Of a DNA stretch of 64,000 bases, positions 44,508 to 53,244 are shown in pieces. Numbering within the stretch: position 1 is the first letter of the stretch; the number at the start of each line of letters is the position of its first letter. Source of the DNA: Paracoccaceae bacterium. Its GTDB lineage: Bacteria; Pseudomonadota; Alphaproteobacteria; Rhodobacterales; Rhodobacteraceae. Both the position numbers and the translations under genes were made by a program. The notes beneath the pieces were generated by a model that saw only the letters and a list, made by a program, of their open reading frames with translations, made no database searches and had not been told where the DNA came from. Where the stretch lies: assembly GCA_030758115.1 (NCBI GenBank), contig JANREX010000049.1, forward strand, positions 1 through 64,000, read 5' to 3'.

Positions 44508-44521
44508 TTGATCTGTGTCAA
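44508..44521. promoter_or_regulatory. FNR box 1 between ccoN and usp
   Basis: The sequence TTGAT-CTGT-GTCAA matches the FnrL consensus. It is nearer ccoN (about 94 bases before its start) and probably drives ccoNOQP. Confidence 0.85.
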
Positions 44522-44539
44522 GGCTGGGGGGCTAGGTCC

Positions 44540-44553
44540 TTGACGCGTGTCAA
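44540..44553. promoter_or_regulatory. FNR box 2 between ccoN and usp
   Basis: The sequence TTGAC-GCGT-GTCAA matches the FnrL consensus. It is nearer the universal stress gene (about 61 bases before its start) and probably drives it in the other direction. Confidence 0.83.
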
Positions 44554-44613
44554 AGTGGTCAACCGGCGCGCGTGTTAGCCTTCTTGGAATGCAAGATTTC
44601 AAAGGAGAGTGAC

Positions 44614-45453
44614 ATGGCGTACAAGACACTGTTTTCGGTAATCACCGACACCGCCTTGGCGGGTCCCGTGCTGGATCAGGCAACCGCCATGGCAAAGGCA
44701 TGGGACGCGCATCTGGATGTCCTGTGCATGGGGCTGGATCGCACGCAGACCGGTTTTTACTATGCCGGCGCGAATGCGATGATCCTTCAGGAAACGATCA
44801 CCCGCGCGCAGGAAGAAGCGCAGGAGGTCGAGGCACATGTGAAGGAAATCCTGTCCAGAAGCGATCTACGCTGGAGCCTGGACAGCGGTGTGGCACAGCT
44901 GGCCGACATGGGGCGGCACGTGGCACAGCGCGCGCGCTTCTCGGATCTGGCGATCCTGCCGAAACCTTACGGCGAAAAACGCGGGGTCGAACAGGAGCCG
45001 ATCCTCGAATCCGCGATGTTCGACGGCGCGACGCCCGTGCTGATGGTGCCCGAATCCGGGCCGGTCGTGACCAATCCCAAACGGATCATGCTGGCCTGGA
45101 ACGAGAGCGACGAGGCCTTGGCGGCGTCGCGTACCGCCCTGCCCTTTCTGAAGCAGGCCGATCTGGTGCGGATCGTCGTCATTGATCCGCCGGTGCACAG
45201 CCCCACGCGGTCAGATCCGGGCGGTCTGTTGTCGCAATACCTGTCACGGCATGGCGTCACTTGCGAGATCGACGTGCTGTCCAAAACCCTGCCCCGTGTG
45301 TCGGATGTGTTGATGCGCCATGCAGCGGACACGGACTCGGACATGATCGTGATGGGTGCCTATGGTCACTCGCGGTTCCGCGAGGCGATCCTGGGCGGCG
45401 CGACACGCAACATGCTGGAAAACGCCAAGATCCCGGTGTTCCTGGCACATTGA
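44614..45453 (+). CDS. Universal stress protein family, tandem-domain
   Basis: The 279-residue product has two Usp-like halves. The first starts MAYKTLFSVITDTALAGPVLDQA. The second contains RIMLAWNESDEALAASRTALPFL and ends with the nucleotide-binding pattern DMIVMGAYGHSRFREAILGGATRNML. Such proteins are often induced at low oxygen, which fits the FNR box at 44540. The ATG at 44614 follows AAAGGAGAG; the frame extends back to 44572 without a site. Confidence 0.9.
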   Translation: MAYKTLFSVITDTALAGPVLDQATAMAKAWDAHLDVLCMGLDRTQTGFYYAGANAMILQETITRAQEEAQEVEAHVKEILSRSDLRWSLDSGVAQLADMGRHVAQRARFSDLAILPKPYGEKRGVEQEPILESAMFDGATPVLMVPESGPVVTNPKRIMLAWNESDEALAASRTALPFLKQADLVRIVVIDPPVHSPTRSDPGGLLSQYLSRHGVTCEIDVLSKTLPRVSDVLMRHAADTDSDMIVMGAYGHSRFREAILGGATRNMLENAKIPVFLAH

Positions 45454-45465
45454 AGCATCGAATAT

Positions 45466-45498
45466 AGGCGCGGCCGTCCCGTGGCGGTCGCGCCTTTT
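45466..45498 (+). terminator. Intrinsic terminator after usp
   Basis: AGGCGCGGCCG (45466-45476) pairs with CGGTCGCGCCT (45485-45495), with one G-U pair, and TTT follows. It lies between convergent usp and fnrL. Confidence 0.75.
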
Positions 45499-45546
45499 CC
45501 TGTCAGGAATGCATGGGCGTGTCGTGTCGGCGCGCCAGTGGCGACA

Positions 45547-46293
45547 TCAGGCCAGCAGGCCACCGTCGCTGTCGTCACCCGCTTCTTCCAGAAGGCGGGA
45601 GAAATCGGGCACGGTCACATGCCGCTTGCCCTGAAGCGAAATCACCCCGTCACGCTTGAGGGCTGATATCTGGCGGCTGACCGTTTCCAGCGTCAGGCCA
45701 AGATAATCCGCCATCGCCTCGCGCGTCAGGGGCAGGTCAAAGACCATGGCGCCCTTTGGTGTCCGCAGGTTCAGCGAGGCATCACGCCGCGCGATGATCG
45801 TCAGAAGCGATGCGATCTTTTCGCGCGCGGTCTTGCGGCCCAGCACCAGCATCCATTCACGCGCTGCATCCAGCTCGTCCAGGGTCATTTCCAGAAGGCG
45901 ATGTGCGATATGGGGAGTCCGCTCCATCATCGCCTCGAAAGGCTTCTTGCGGAAACAGCACATGACAAGGTCGGTTGTTGCCACGACATCATAGGCGGAT
46001 CCGTCGCGGCCCGGGCGGCCCACGAAATCAGAAGGCAGCAGCAGGCCCACCATCTGGGTGCGGCCATCCTCCATGGTCTGCGTCAGCGTGGCGATGCCGG
46101 ACACGACAGATCCCACGAAATCCATGCGATCGCCCGACCATATGACGGTCTGGCCAGCTTCGAACGAGCGGTAATATTTGATCTCTTCAAGACGCTCAAG
46201 CTCGTCGCTTTCGCAACGGGCGCAAACTGCCCTGTGTCTGATTGGACAATCGCCACACTCGACCGAGTGAGACACGGTTTTCTCATTCAGCAT
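45547..46293 (-). CDS. fnrL: Oxygen-sensing regulator FnrL
   Basis: FnrL is a Crp/Fnr-family global activator of micro-oxic genes using an oxygen-labile 4Fe-4S cluster. The 248-residue protein has the N-terminal cluster cysteines at 13, 16, 24 and 27 (ECGDCPIRHRAVCARC) and a further Cys in VMCCFRK. The cyclic-nucleotide-like beta roll follows, then the recognition helix LTLETVSRQISALKR, whose E-SR pattern reads TTGAT half-sites. An FNR box lies only 18 bases before its start, which suggests autoregulation. It is divergent from hemN. Confidence 0.97.
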   Translation of the reverse strand: MLNEKTVSHSVECGDCPIRHRAVCARCESDELERLEEIKYYRSFEAGQTVIWSGDRMDFVGSVVSGIATLTQTMEDGRTQMVGLLLPSDFVGRPGRDGSAYDVVATTDLVMCCFRKKPFEAMMERTPHIAHRLLEMTLDELDAAREWMLVLGRKTAREKIASLLTIIARRDASLNLRTPKGAMVFDLPLTREAMADYLGLTLETVSRQISALKRDGVISLQGKRHVTVPDFSRLLEEAGDDSDGGLLA

Positions 46294-46310
46294 GTTGACA
46301 CTTCGCGCAC

Positions 46311-46324
46311 TTGATCTGGGTCAA
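46311..46324. promoter_or_regulatory. FNR box between fnrL and hemN
   Basis: The sequence TTGAT-CTGG-GTCAA matches the FnrL consensus. Its centre is about 41 bases before the hemN ATG and 25 before the fnrL start, so the two genes cannot both use it in the standard -41.5 arrangement with an ordinary leader. Confidence 0.85.
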
Positions 46325-46358
46325 AGAATTTTTCCCAATTGTCTAGAAGGGTAGACAC

Positions 46359-47714
46359 ATGATGGTGAAAAAGCAACTCGCAAAACTTGGTCTCTTCGAC
46401 GCGAAAGTGCCGAGATATACCAGTTACCCAACCGCTCCGCATTTCTCCAATGCGGTTAGCGAAGACAATTACACAAGCTGGATCAAAGAGATAGCCCCTG
46501 GCTCGGACATATCTCTTTATCTGCATGTCCCCTTTTGTCGCAGGCTGTGCTGGTTTTGCGCCTGCCGGACGCAAGGCACCCAGAGCGACGCCCCCGTCGC
46601 GGCCTATCTGGAGACGCTGAAAGCGGAATTGACACTCCTCAAGCGCATCCTGCCTGAAGGCGTGCGCCTGTCGCGACTGCATTGGGGCGGCGGCACACCC
46701 ACGCTGATGTCGGCAGCCATGATGAGCGATCTGGCCGGTGCCGTTTTCGATGTGGCGCCCATGGCGCCGCAGGGCGAGTTTTCCGTCGAGATCGACCCGA
46801 ATGAAATCGACGATGCCAGGCTGGATGCCCTTGCTGCGGCCGGGATGAACCGCGCCTCGATCGGGGTGCAGGATTTCGACGAGGCGATCCAGCAGACCAT
46901 CGGGCGCATTCAGGGCTATGACATCACCCGTGATGCGGTGCTGGCGATCCGCGCGCGCGGCGTCACCAGCCTCAATGCGGATATCCTGTTCGGCCTGCCG
47001 GACCAGTCGCGCGCACGAATCACCGAAAGCGTGCAAAAGCTTCTGTCGCTCAACCCCGACCGGGTGGCGCTTTATGGTTATGCGCATGTGCCGTGGATGG
47101 CCAAGCGCCAGCAGATGATCCCATCTGATGCCCTGCCCACGCCAGAAGAACGGCTGGAACTGTTCGAGACCGCGCGGAAACTGTTTCTCTGGGATGGCTA
47201 TGCCGAGATCGGGATCGACCATTTCGCCACCCAGACCGATGGGCTGACCGTGGCGCAGAAGGCGGGGAAACTGCGGCGCAACTTCCAGGGTTATACGGAT
47301 GATCCGGCGGATGTGCTGATCGGGGTCGGGGCCTCATCGATTTCGCGGTTCCCACAGGGATATGCGCAGAACGCACCGGCCACGGGGGCGCATACGGCGG
47401 CCATTCGCGACGGGCGGTTCTCTGTGTCAAAGGGTCATGTGTTCACCCCGGATGACAAGCTGCGCGGGCGGATGATCGAGGCGCTGATGTGCGATTTCAA
47501 GGTCGACAGCCATGAATTGCAGGACAGGTTCAATGTGTCCGAGGCCCATGTCACCTCTCTGTTCGGCAAGGTGATGACGGATTTCCCCGGCATGCTGACC
47601 CTCGATTCCGGGGTGCTTGGCGTCCCGGTCGCGGCGCGCCCCCTGACCCGGATGATCGCACGGAGTTTCGACGCCTATGACATGAGCAAGGCCGGGCATA
47701 GTTCGGCCATCTGA
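46359..47714 (+). CDS. hemN: Oxygen-independent coproporphyrinogen III dehydrogenase
   Basis: HemN is the radical-SAM enzyme that makes protoporphyrinogen IX without oxygen. The 451-residue protein has PRYTSYPTAPHF near the N-terminus and the cluster motif HVPFCRRLCWFCAC, where CxxxCxxC plus the next Cys are HemN features. HWGGGTPTLMS, GVQDFDEAIQQTIGRIQ and the C-terminal helical domain with IEALMCDFKVD complete it. An FNR box lies upstream, and a GTCTA/TAGAC hairpin with GAAGGG in its loop precedes the start. Confidence 0.97.
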   Translation: MMVKKQLAKLGLFDAKVPRYTSYPTAPHFSNAVSEDNYTSWIKEIAPGSDISLYLHVPFCRRLCWFCACRTQGTQSDAPVAAYLETLKAELTLLKRILPEGVRLSRLHWGGGTPTLMSAAMMSDLAGAVFDVAPMAPQGEFSVEIDPNEIDDARLDALAAAGMNRASIGVQDFDEAIQQTIGRIQGYDITRDAVLAIRARGVTSLNADILFGLPDQSRARITESVQKLLSLNPDRVALYGYAHVPWMAKRQQMIPSDALPTPEERLELFETARKLFLWDGYAEIGIDHFATQTDGLTVAQKAGKLRRNFQGYTDDPADVLIGVGASSISRFPQGYAQNAPATGAHTAAIRDGRFSVSKGHVFTPDDKLRGRMIEALMCDFKVDSHELQDRFNVSEAHVTSLFGKVMTDFPGMLTLDSGVLGVPVAARPLTRMIARSFDAYDMSKAGHSSAI

Positions 47715-47738
47715 CAGGACCAGAAAGGGGGCAACCCC

Positions 47739-48683
47739 GTGCGGCTGGCGAGTTTCAATGTCCAAAGCCTGCGGCTGCGCTGGCCGGGCGGCCGCCCCAG
47801 GCTGGACGGGGCGCGCGATGCCGATGTCCCGGCTGATCGCGGCCCCGCAGCAGAAGCGCTTGATGCCCAGGACCGTCGCCTGACCGCTGCGGTTCTGGCC
47901 CATGCCCGTGCCGATGTGATCGCCCTGCAAGAGGTGTTCGATCAAGCCACGCTGGATCATTTTCACGATCATTGCCTTTTGGCCACGGGTGCTGCCCCCT
48001 ACCCTTACCGCCATTGCATCCCCGGAAATGACGGACGGGGTCTTGATGTGGCGGTCATCAGCCGCCTGCCCCTGCGTTCCGTGGTCAGCCATGCGCAGGA
48101 GACACCGACCAGCCTCGGACTTGAGGTGGAGCCCGAGGTCGACCCGGACATGCCGGTATTCCGGCGCGATTGCCTGCGGGTCGAGGTCGGTCTGATCACC
48201 CTTTTCATCTGCCATTTCAAAGCCCCCTACCCCGATGCCAGCGCCACATGGCCCGTGCGCCGCGCCGAAGCACTGGCGCTGCATCGCCTGATCGCGCGGC
48301 AATTCCCCGATCCTGCGTCGGGGCTTTGGCTGATCCTTGGCGATCTGAACGAACCACGCCAGACCGCGCCCGCAAGGCCCGCGCCCGCCATCGCCCCGGT
48401 GACCGCCCCTTTCAGCATAGACCTGCTGGAACGCCTGCCGGTCGCCGAACGATGGTCATGGCACGAACCTTTCGGCCCTGATCTTGGCAGTCCGGATGTG
48501 ATGCTGGCCAGCCCGGCACTGGCCCGGCGCTGGCCGGATGCCTGCCCGCAGATCATCCGGCACGGTCTTGCGCTTGAGGCCGCCGCATATGACGGGCCAC
48601 GTCTGGCAGGTGTGGGCAGGCATCGCCCGCATGCCAGCGATCATGCCGCACTGATGATAGAACTTCCGGGGGCCGAAGGATGA
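47739..48683 (+). CDS. Endonuclease/exonuclease/phosphatase-family protein
   Basis: The 314-residue protein has the EEP-fold motifs: LASFNVQSLRLRW, the metal-binding Glu in VIALQEVFD, LWLILGDLNEPR and the final HASDHAALM. Family members are DNases, phosphodiesterases or lipid phosphatases, and nothing seen here tells which. No signal peptide is visible. The GTG start at 47739 follows AGAAAGGGGG. Its end overlaps the next gene by four bases, so they are probably co-expressed. Confidence 0.87.
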   Translation: MRLASFNVQSLRLRWPGGRPRLDGARDADVPADRGPAAEALDAQDRRLTAAVLAHARADVIALQEVFDQATLDHFHDHCLLATGAAPYPYRHCIPGNDGRGLDVAVISRLPLRSVVSHAQETPTSLGLEVEPEVDPDMPVFRRDCLRVEVGLITLFICHFKAPYPDASATWPVRRAEALALHRLIARQFPDPASGLWLILGDLNEPRQTAPARPAPAIAPVTAPFSIDLLERLPVAERWSWHEPFGPDLGSPDVMLASPALARRWPDACPQIIRHGLALEAAAYDGPRLAGVGRHRPHASDHAALMIELPGAEG

Positions 48684-49363
48684 TACGCAATCTGCTCTAT
48701 TCAGCCGCGATCCTGACATTCGCCGGCATATCGCCGCTTCGGGCGCAGGGTCACGCTTGCGAAAACGCGCAAACGCAGGTCACCGGGGCCGACCCCGATC
48801 TTGCCGGGCATGTCTGCAAGGTGGTGGACCGCGCGCTGGAACAATTGGCCCAATGCCATCTTGCCCAGAAAGACCCTTTGACCATCAACATCGTGGATGG
48901 GTTCAGCGATGACAGGCCCGGATGCGTTGGAATTTTCGATTGCGCCAACGACCGGATCGAGATCCTGCAGCCCGAGGTGATGGGCAAGAGCCTTGAGGAC
49001 AATCGCCGCTTTTCGCGCCTGCCCTTGATGTCGCTCTTCGACAGCGTGGTGGCGCATGAATTGACCCATGCGCTTGTGTACCAGAACCTCGGCGAAGATA
49101 GCGGCAGCTGGGCCCAGAACGAATACATGGCCTATGCGATGCAGATGGCCTTTCTGTCTTCCGAGGACAGGGCCCTTTTCATGCAGGGTTTCACGACCGA
49201 CAGGCCCGGATCATTGGCCGGGATCAATATCCTGATCATGTTGATGGCCCCGGACGCCTTTGCCGCAGAGGTCTGGCTGCATTTCAGCGCAAAGGGCAAT
49301 GGCTGCGACTTCATGGGGCAGCTTTTGTCAGGCGAGAAGGCGATCGGACGGGTTTCGCCTTGA
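48680..49363 (+). CDS. Exported HExxH protein of unknown function
   Basis: The 227-residue product has a signal peptide (MIRNLLYSAAILTFAGISPL, then RAQG). A zinc-metallopeptidase-like motif HELTH (residues 126-130) is followed 18 residues later by Glu in AQNEYMAYAMQM, the distance expected for a gluzincin third ligand. Six cysteines in the mature part (27, 46, 59, 82, 88 and one near 214) could form disulfides. Otherwise no family was recognised. It overlaps the upstream EEP gene (ATGA) and ends 12 bases from the convergent yejF-like gene. Confidence 0.8.
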   Translation: MIRNLLYSAAILTFAGISPLRAQGHACENAQTQVTGADPDLAGHVCKVVDRALEQLAQCHLAQKDPLTINIVDGFSDDRPGCVGIFDCANDRIEILQPEVMGKSLEDNRRFSRLPLMSLFDSVVAHELTHALVYQNLGEDSGSWAQNEYMAYAMQMAFLSSEDRALFMQGFTTDRPGSLAGINILIMLMAPDAFAAEVWLHFSAKGNGCDFMGQLLSGEKAIGRVSP

Positions 49364-49375
49364 CCCGGCGTATGC

Positions 49376-50965
49376 TCAGGCGGTCAGGTCCAATGCCGCC
49401 GCCAGCAGGGTGCGGGCGTACTCCGTGCGCGGGTTGGCGAACAATTCCTGCGCCTCGCCTGCCTCGACCACATCGCCCTGTTTCATCACGATCATCTTGT
49501 GGCTCATGGCGCGCACGACGTTCAGGTCGTGGCTGATGAACAGATAGGCCAGCCCGTATTTCAGCTGCAGCGCGCGCAGCAGGTCGACGATCTGCACCTG
49601 CACCGTCATGTCCAGCGCCGAAGTCGGCTCGTCCAGCACCAGCAGCTTGGGCCGCAGGATCATGGCGCGGGCGATGGCGATGCGCTGGCGCTGACCACCT
49701 GAAAATTCGTGCGGGTAGCGATGCATCGTGGCCGGGTCCAGCCCGACCTCGGTCATGATCTCGGCCACCATCTGGCGCTTGTCCTGACCGGGCGCGACAC
49801 CATGCACACCCAGGCCTTCCGCGATGATCTGCTCGCAGGTCATGCGCGGCGACAGGCTGCCGAACGGATCCTGGAACACGATCTGCATGTCCTTGCGCAA
49901 GGCGCGCAGCTTTGACGTTGACCAGGCCCGCACATCCTGACCGTCGAAGGTGATCGCGCCCTCCGATCCGATCAGGCGCATGATGGCCAGCGCCAGCGTG
50001 GTCTTGCCCGATCCGCTTTCGCCGACGATCCCCAACGTCTCGCCCGCGCGGACACTGATCGTGGCGTCGTTCACCGCCTTCACATGGCCCACCGTGCGCT
50101 TGAGAAAGCCGCGCTGGATCGGGAACCAGACCTTCAGATGATCGGTGCGGATCAGTTCGGGGGCGTCTTCCGGCACCGGGGAAGGCTTGCCCACCGCGCG
50201 CGCGCCCAGCAGCTTGCGGGTATAGTCATGCTGCGGATTGGCGAAAATCTCGGCCGTCGGCCCCTGTTCGACGATCTCGCCGCCTTTCATCACGCAGACC
50301 TTGTCGGCGATGCGGCGCACGATGCCCAGGTCATGGGTGATGAACAGCAACCCCATGTTCTCGGTCCGCTTCAACTCGGCCAGCAGGTCAAGGATCTGCG
50401 CCTGAATGGTCACGTCCAGCGCGGTTGTCGGCTCATCAGCGATCAGCACATCAGGCTTGTTGGCCAGCGCCATGGCGATCATCACCCGCTGCCGCTGCCC
50501 GCCCGACAACTGGTGCGGATAGGCGCCAAGGCGGCTTTCGGGATCACGGATACCGACCTTTTCCAGAAGCTCGATGATACGCGCCCGCGCGGCGTCACCC
50601 ACGATACCCTGATGCAGGGCCAGCGATTCAGACAGCTGCCGCTCCAACGTGTGCAGGGGGTTCAGACTGGTCATCGGCTCCTGAAAGATGAAGCTGATGT
50701 CATTGCCGCGTACCTTGCGCAGCATCGCCTCATCCGCGCCGATCATCTGCTGGCCGTCATAGGTCACAGACCCGGACACCTGCGCACTATCGCCCAGCAG
50801 CGACACCGTGCTGAGGGCGGTTACCGATTTGCCCGACCCGCTTTCGCCGACCAGCGCCACGGTCTCGCCCCGCTCCAGCGTGAATGACACACCGCGCACG
50901 GCCTGCGTCAGCTTGCCGTCCTGCCGGAAGGACACGTTCAGGTCACGGACCTCAAGCAGGCTCAT
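49376..50965 (-). CDS. Peptide ABC transporter, double ATP-binding protein (YejF type)
   Basis: The 529-residue protein fuses two oligopeptide-type ATPase domains. The first has [21 protein letters not shown] and [11 protein letters not shown], and the second has [23 protein letters not shown] and [11 protein letters not shown]. Each domain ends with the oligopeptide/dipeptide C-terminal segment. It powers the YejABE importer. The start overlaps the yejE-like permease by four bases, and it is the last gene of the operon. Confidence 0.94.
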   Translation of the reverse strand: MSLLEVRDLNVSFRQDGKLTQAVRGVSFTLERGETVALVGESGSGKSVTALSTVSLLGDSAQVSGSVTYDGQQMIGADEAMLRKVRGNDISFIFQEPMTSLNPLHTLERQLSESLALHQGIVGDAARARIIELLEKVGIRDPESRLGAYPHQLSGGQRQRVMIAMALANKPDVLIADEPTTALDVTIQAQILDLLAELKRTENMGLLFITHDLGIVRRIADKVCVMKGGEIVEQGPTAEIFANPQHDYTRKLLGARAVGKPSPVPEDAPELIRTDHLKVWFPIQRGFLKRTVGHVKAVNDATISVRAGETLGIVGESGSGKTTLALAIMRLIGSEGAITFDGQDVRAWSTSKLRALRKDMQIVFQDPFGSLSPRMTCEQIIAEGLGVHGVAPGQDKRQMVAEIMTEVGLDPATMHRYPHEFSGGQRQRIAIARAMILRPKLLVLDEPTSALDMTVQVQIVDLLRALQLKYGLAYLFISHDLNVVRAMSHKMIVMKQGDVVEAGEAQELFANPRTEYARTLLAAALDLTA

Positions 50966-52137
50966 TGAAAGGTCTTTCTGGGGTCGAACGCGTCACGCAC
51001 GCCTTCAAAGATGAAGACCAGCAGCGACAACATGATGGCAAAGACGAAAAACGCGGTGAAGCCCAGCCAGGGCGCCTGAAGGTTCTGCTTGGCCTGAAGC
51101 GTCAGTTCGCCCAGCGACGGGGCCGAGGACGGCAGACCGAAGCCCAGGAAATCCAGACCCGCCAGCGTGGCGATCGTGCCCGTCACGATGAAGGGCAGCA
51201 TCGTCACGGTCGCCACCATCGCGTTGGGCAACATGTGGCGGAACATGATCGTGGTATTGCTGACGCCCAGCGCCTTGGCCGCGCGCACGTATTCCAGGTT
51301 CCGCGCGCGCAGGAATTCCGCGCGCACCACACCCACCAGCGCGGTCCAGCCGAACAGGACCGTGATGAAGACCAGCAACCAGAAACTTCGCCCCAATATC
51401 GCGAACAGGATGATGATCACGTAAAGCGCGGGCGTCGCCCCCCAGATCTCGATGATGCGCTGAAAGATCAGGTCGACCCAGCCGCCGAAATAGCCCTGGA
51501 TCGCGCCGGCCATGATCCCCACCAGGGAGGCCAGCGTCGTCACGATCAATGTGAACAGGATCGACAGGCGGAAGCCATAGATCACCCGCGCCATCACATC
51601 GCGCTTGGTGTCATCGGTGCCCAGCCAGTTCTGGCTGTTGGGTGGCAGGGGTGCGGCACCGGGGCGATCCACCGTCGTGCGGTAGCTATAGGGGATCAGC
51701 GGCCAGAGCGCCCAGCCCTGCTCGATCGCCTGCCCGTTCACCATGCCGGTTTCGGCCTGCTCCATGATCCCTTCGGGATCGTCGAAACAATCCTCAAGCC
51801 CGCCGGATGCGATCAGGCATTGCACCTCGATATCGCGATAAGGCGCTTCGGTCTGGAAATCGCCGCCAAAGGTGGTCTCGGGGTAGAAGCGGAAGATCGG
51901 CGCATAGAATTCGCCCTGGTATTTCACCAGGATCGGCTTGTCATTGGCGATGAACTCGGCGCAGAGCGACAGGCCGAACAGCACCGAGAAGATGATCAGC
52001 GACCAGAAGGCGCGCCGGTTACGCTTGAAATTGTTCCAGCGGCGCTGGTTCAGCGGCGACAGGAACGCCTTTTTCGGCGCGGCGATCTCGGCGGGCATGG
52101 GTGCGGGTGTCACGGTGGGATCGGGCAGGGTCGCCAT
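50962..52137 (-). CDS. Peptide ABC transporter permease (YejE type)
   Basis: The 391-residue inner-membrane permease has a cytoplasmic N-terminus with the SPLNQRRWNNFKRNRRAFWS segment of YejE and a long periplasmic insert (residues about 60-160). Its membrane domain includes the EAA loop ARNLEYVRAAKALGVSNTTIMFRHMLPNA. It lies between the yejB- and yejF-like genes with short spacing. Confidence 0.93.
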   Translation of the reverse strand: MATLPDPTVTPAPMPAEIAAPKKAFLSPLNQRRWNNFKRNRRAFWSLIIFSVLFGLSLCAEFIANDKPILVKYQGEFYAPIFRFYPETTFGGDFQTEAPYRDIEVQCLIASGGLEDCFDDPEGIMEQAETGMVNGQAIEQGWALWPLIPYSYRTTVDRPGAAPLPPNSQNWLGTDDTKRDVMARVIYGFRLSILFTLIVTTLASLVGIMAGAIQGYFGGWVDLIFQRIIEIWGATPALYVIIILFAILGRSFWLLVFITVLFGWTALVGVVRAEFLRARNLEYVRAAKALGVSNTTIMFRHMLPNAMVATVTMLPFIVTGTIATLAGLDFLGFGLPSSAPSLGELTLQAKQNLQAPWLGFTAFFVFAIMLSLLVFIFEGVRDAFDPRKTFQ

Positions 52138-52140
52138 CGC

Positions 52141-53232
52141 TTATCCCTCCCTCTTTTCGAAATCGATGCGTGGATCGACCAGCACATACATCAGGTCCGA
52201 CAGGATGCCCACCACCAGCCCGATCAGGCCAAAGATGAACAGCGTGCCGAAGATCACCGGATAGTCACGCGCCACCGCCGCCTCGAACCCAAGGCGGCCA
52301 AGGCCGTCCAGCGAAAAGATCGTCTCGATGATCAAGGAACCGCCGAAGAACACGCCGATGAACACCGCCGGGAAACCCGCGATCACGATCAGCATCGCGT
52401 TGCGGAAGACATGGCCGTAAAGCACCTTCTTCTCTGACAGGCCCTTGGCGCGGGCGGTCATGACATAGTGCTTCTTGATCTCGTCCAGAAAGCTGTTCTT
52501 GGTCAGCAGCGTAAGTGTGGCAAAGGCCGAGATGGTCGAGGCCGTCACCGGCAGCGCGATATGCCAGAAATAGTCGGCAACCTTGCCCAGCAGGGACAGC
52601 TCATCGAAATTGTCCGAGGTCAGCCCCCGCAGCGGGAATATCTGCCAGTAGGACCCGCCCGCGAAAAGCACCAGCAGCAGGATCGCGAACAGGAAACCGG
52701 GGATCGCATAGGCCACGATGATCATGCCCGACGTCCAGGTATCAAAAGGCGAGCCATCCTTGACCGCCTTGCGGATCCCCAGCGGGATCGACACCGCATA
52801 GGCAATCAGGGTGGACCACAGGCCAAGGGTGATCGACACGGGCATCTTTTCCAGCACAAGGTCGATCACGCTGATCGAACGGAAGTAGCTTTCGCCGAAA
52901 TCCAGCCGCATGTAGTTCCACAGCATGTTCAGGAACCGCTCCAGCGGCGGTTTGTCGAACCCGAATTCCTTCTCCAGCTGGGCGATGAACTCGGGCGGCA
53001 GGCCCCGCGCACCGGCATATTCGCTGTCAGCCCCCGATCCCGCGCCCGCGCTGGCCCCGGCATCGCCGCCACCGGCGAACCCTTCGAACACGTCGCCCTG
53101 CCCTTGCACCTGGGCGATGATCTGCTCGATCGGTCCGCCCGGCACGAATTGCACCAGGGCAAAGTTGATCACCATGATCCCCAGCAGCGTCGGGATCACC
53201 AGCGCCAGACGGCGAAGGATATAGGCGCCCAT
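52141..53232 (-). CDS. Peptide ABC transporter permease (YejB type)
   Basis: The 363-residue permease begins [29 protein letters not shown] and has the usual insert with the [11 protein letters not shown] segment. The EAA loop [22 protein letters not shown] is present. A Gly/Ala-rich stretch at residues about 50-70 is a loop. It pairs with the YejE-type permease, whose start is three bases past its stop. Confidence 0.94.
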   Translation of the reverse strand: MGAYILRRLALVIPTLLGIMVINFALVQFVPGGPIEQIIAQVQGQGDVFEGFAGGGDAGASAGAGSGADSEYAGARGLPPEFIAQLEKEFGFDKPPLERFLNMLWNYMRLDFGESYFRSISVIDLVLEKMPVSITLGLWSTLIAYAVSIPLGIRKAVKDGSPFDTWTSGMIIVAYAIPGFLFAILLLVLFAGGSYWQIFPLRGLTSDNFDELSLLGKVADYFWHIALPVTASTISAFATLTLLTKNSFLDEIKKHYVMTARAKGLSEKKVLYGHVFRNAMLIVIAGFPAVFIGVFFGGSLIIETIFSLDGLGRLGFEAAVARDYPVIFGTLFIFGLIGLVVGILSDLMYVLVDPRIDFEKREG

Positions 53233-53244
53233 GCCCCGCGCCCC

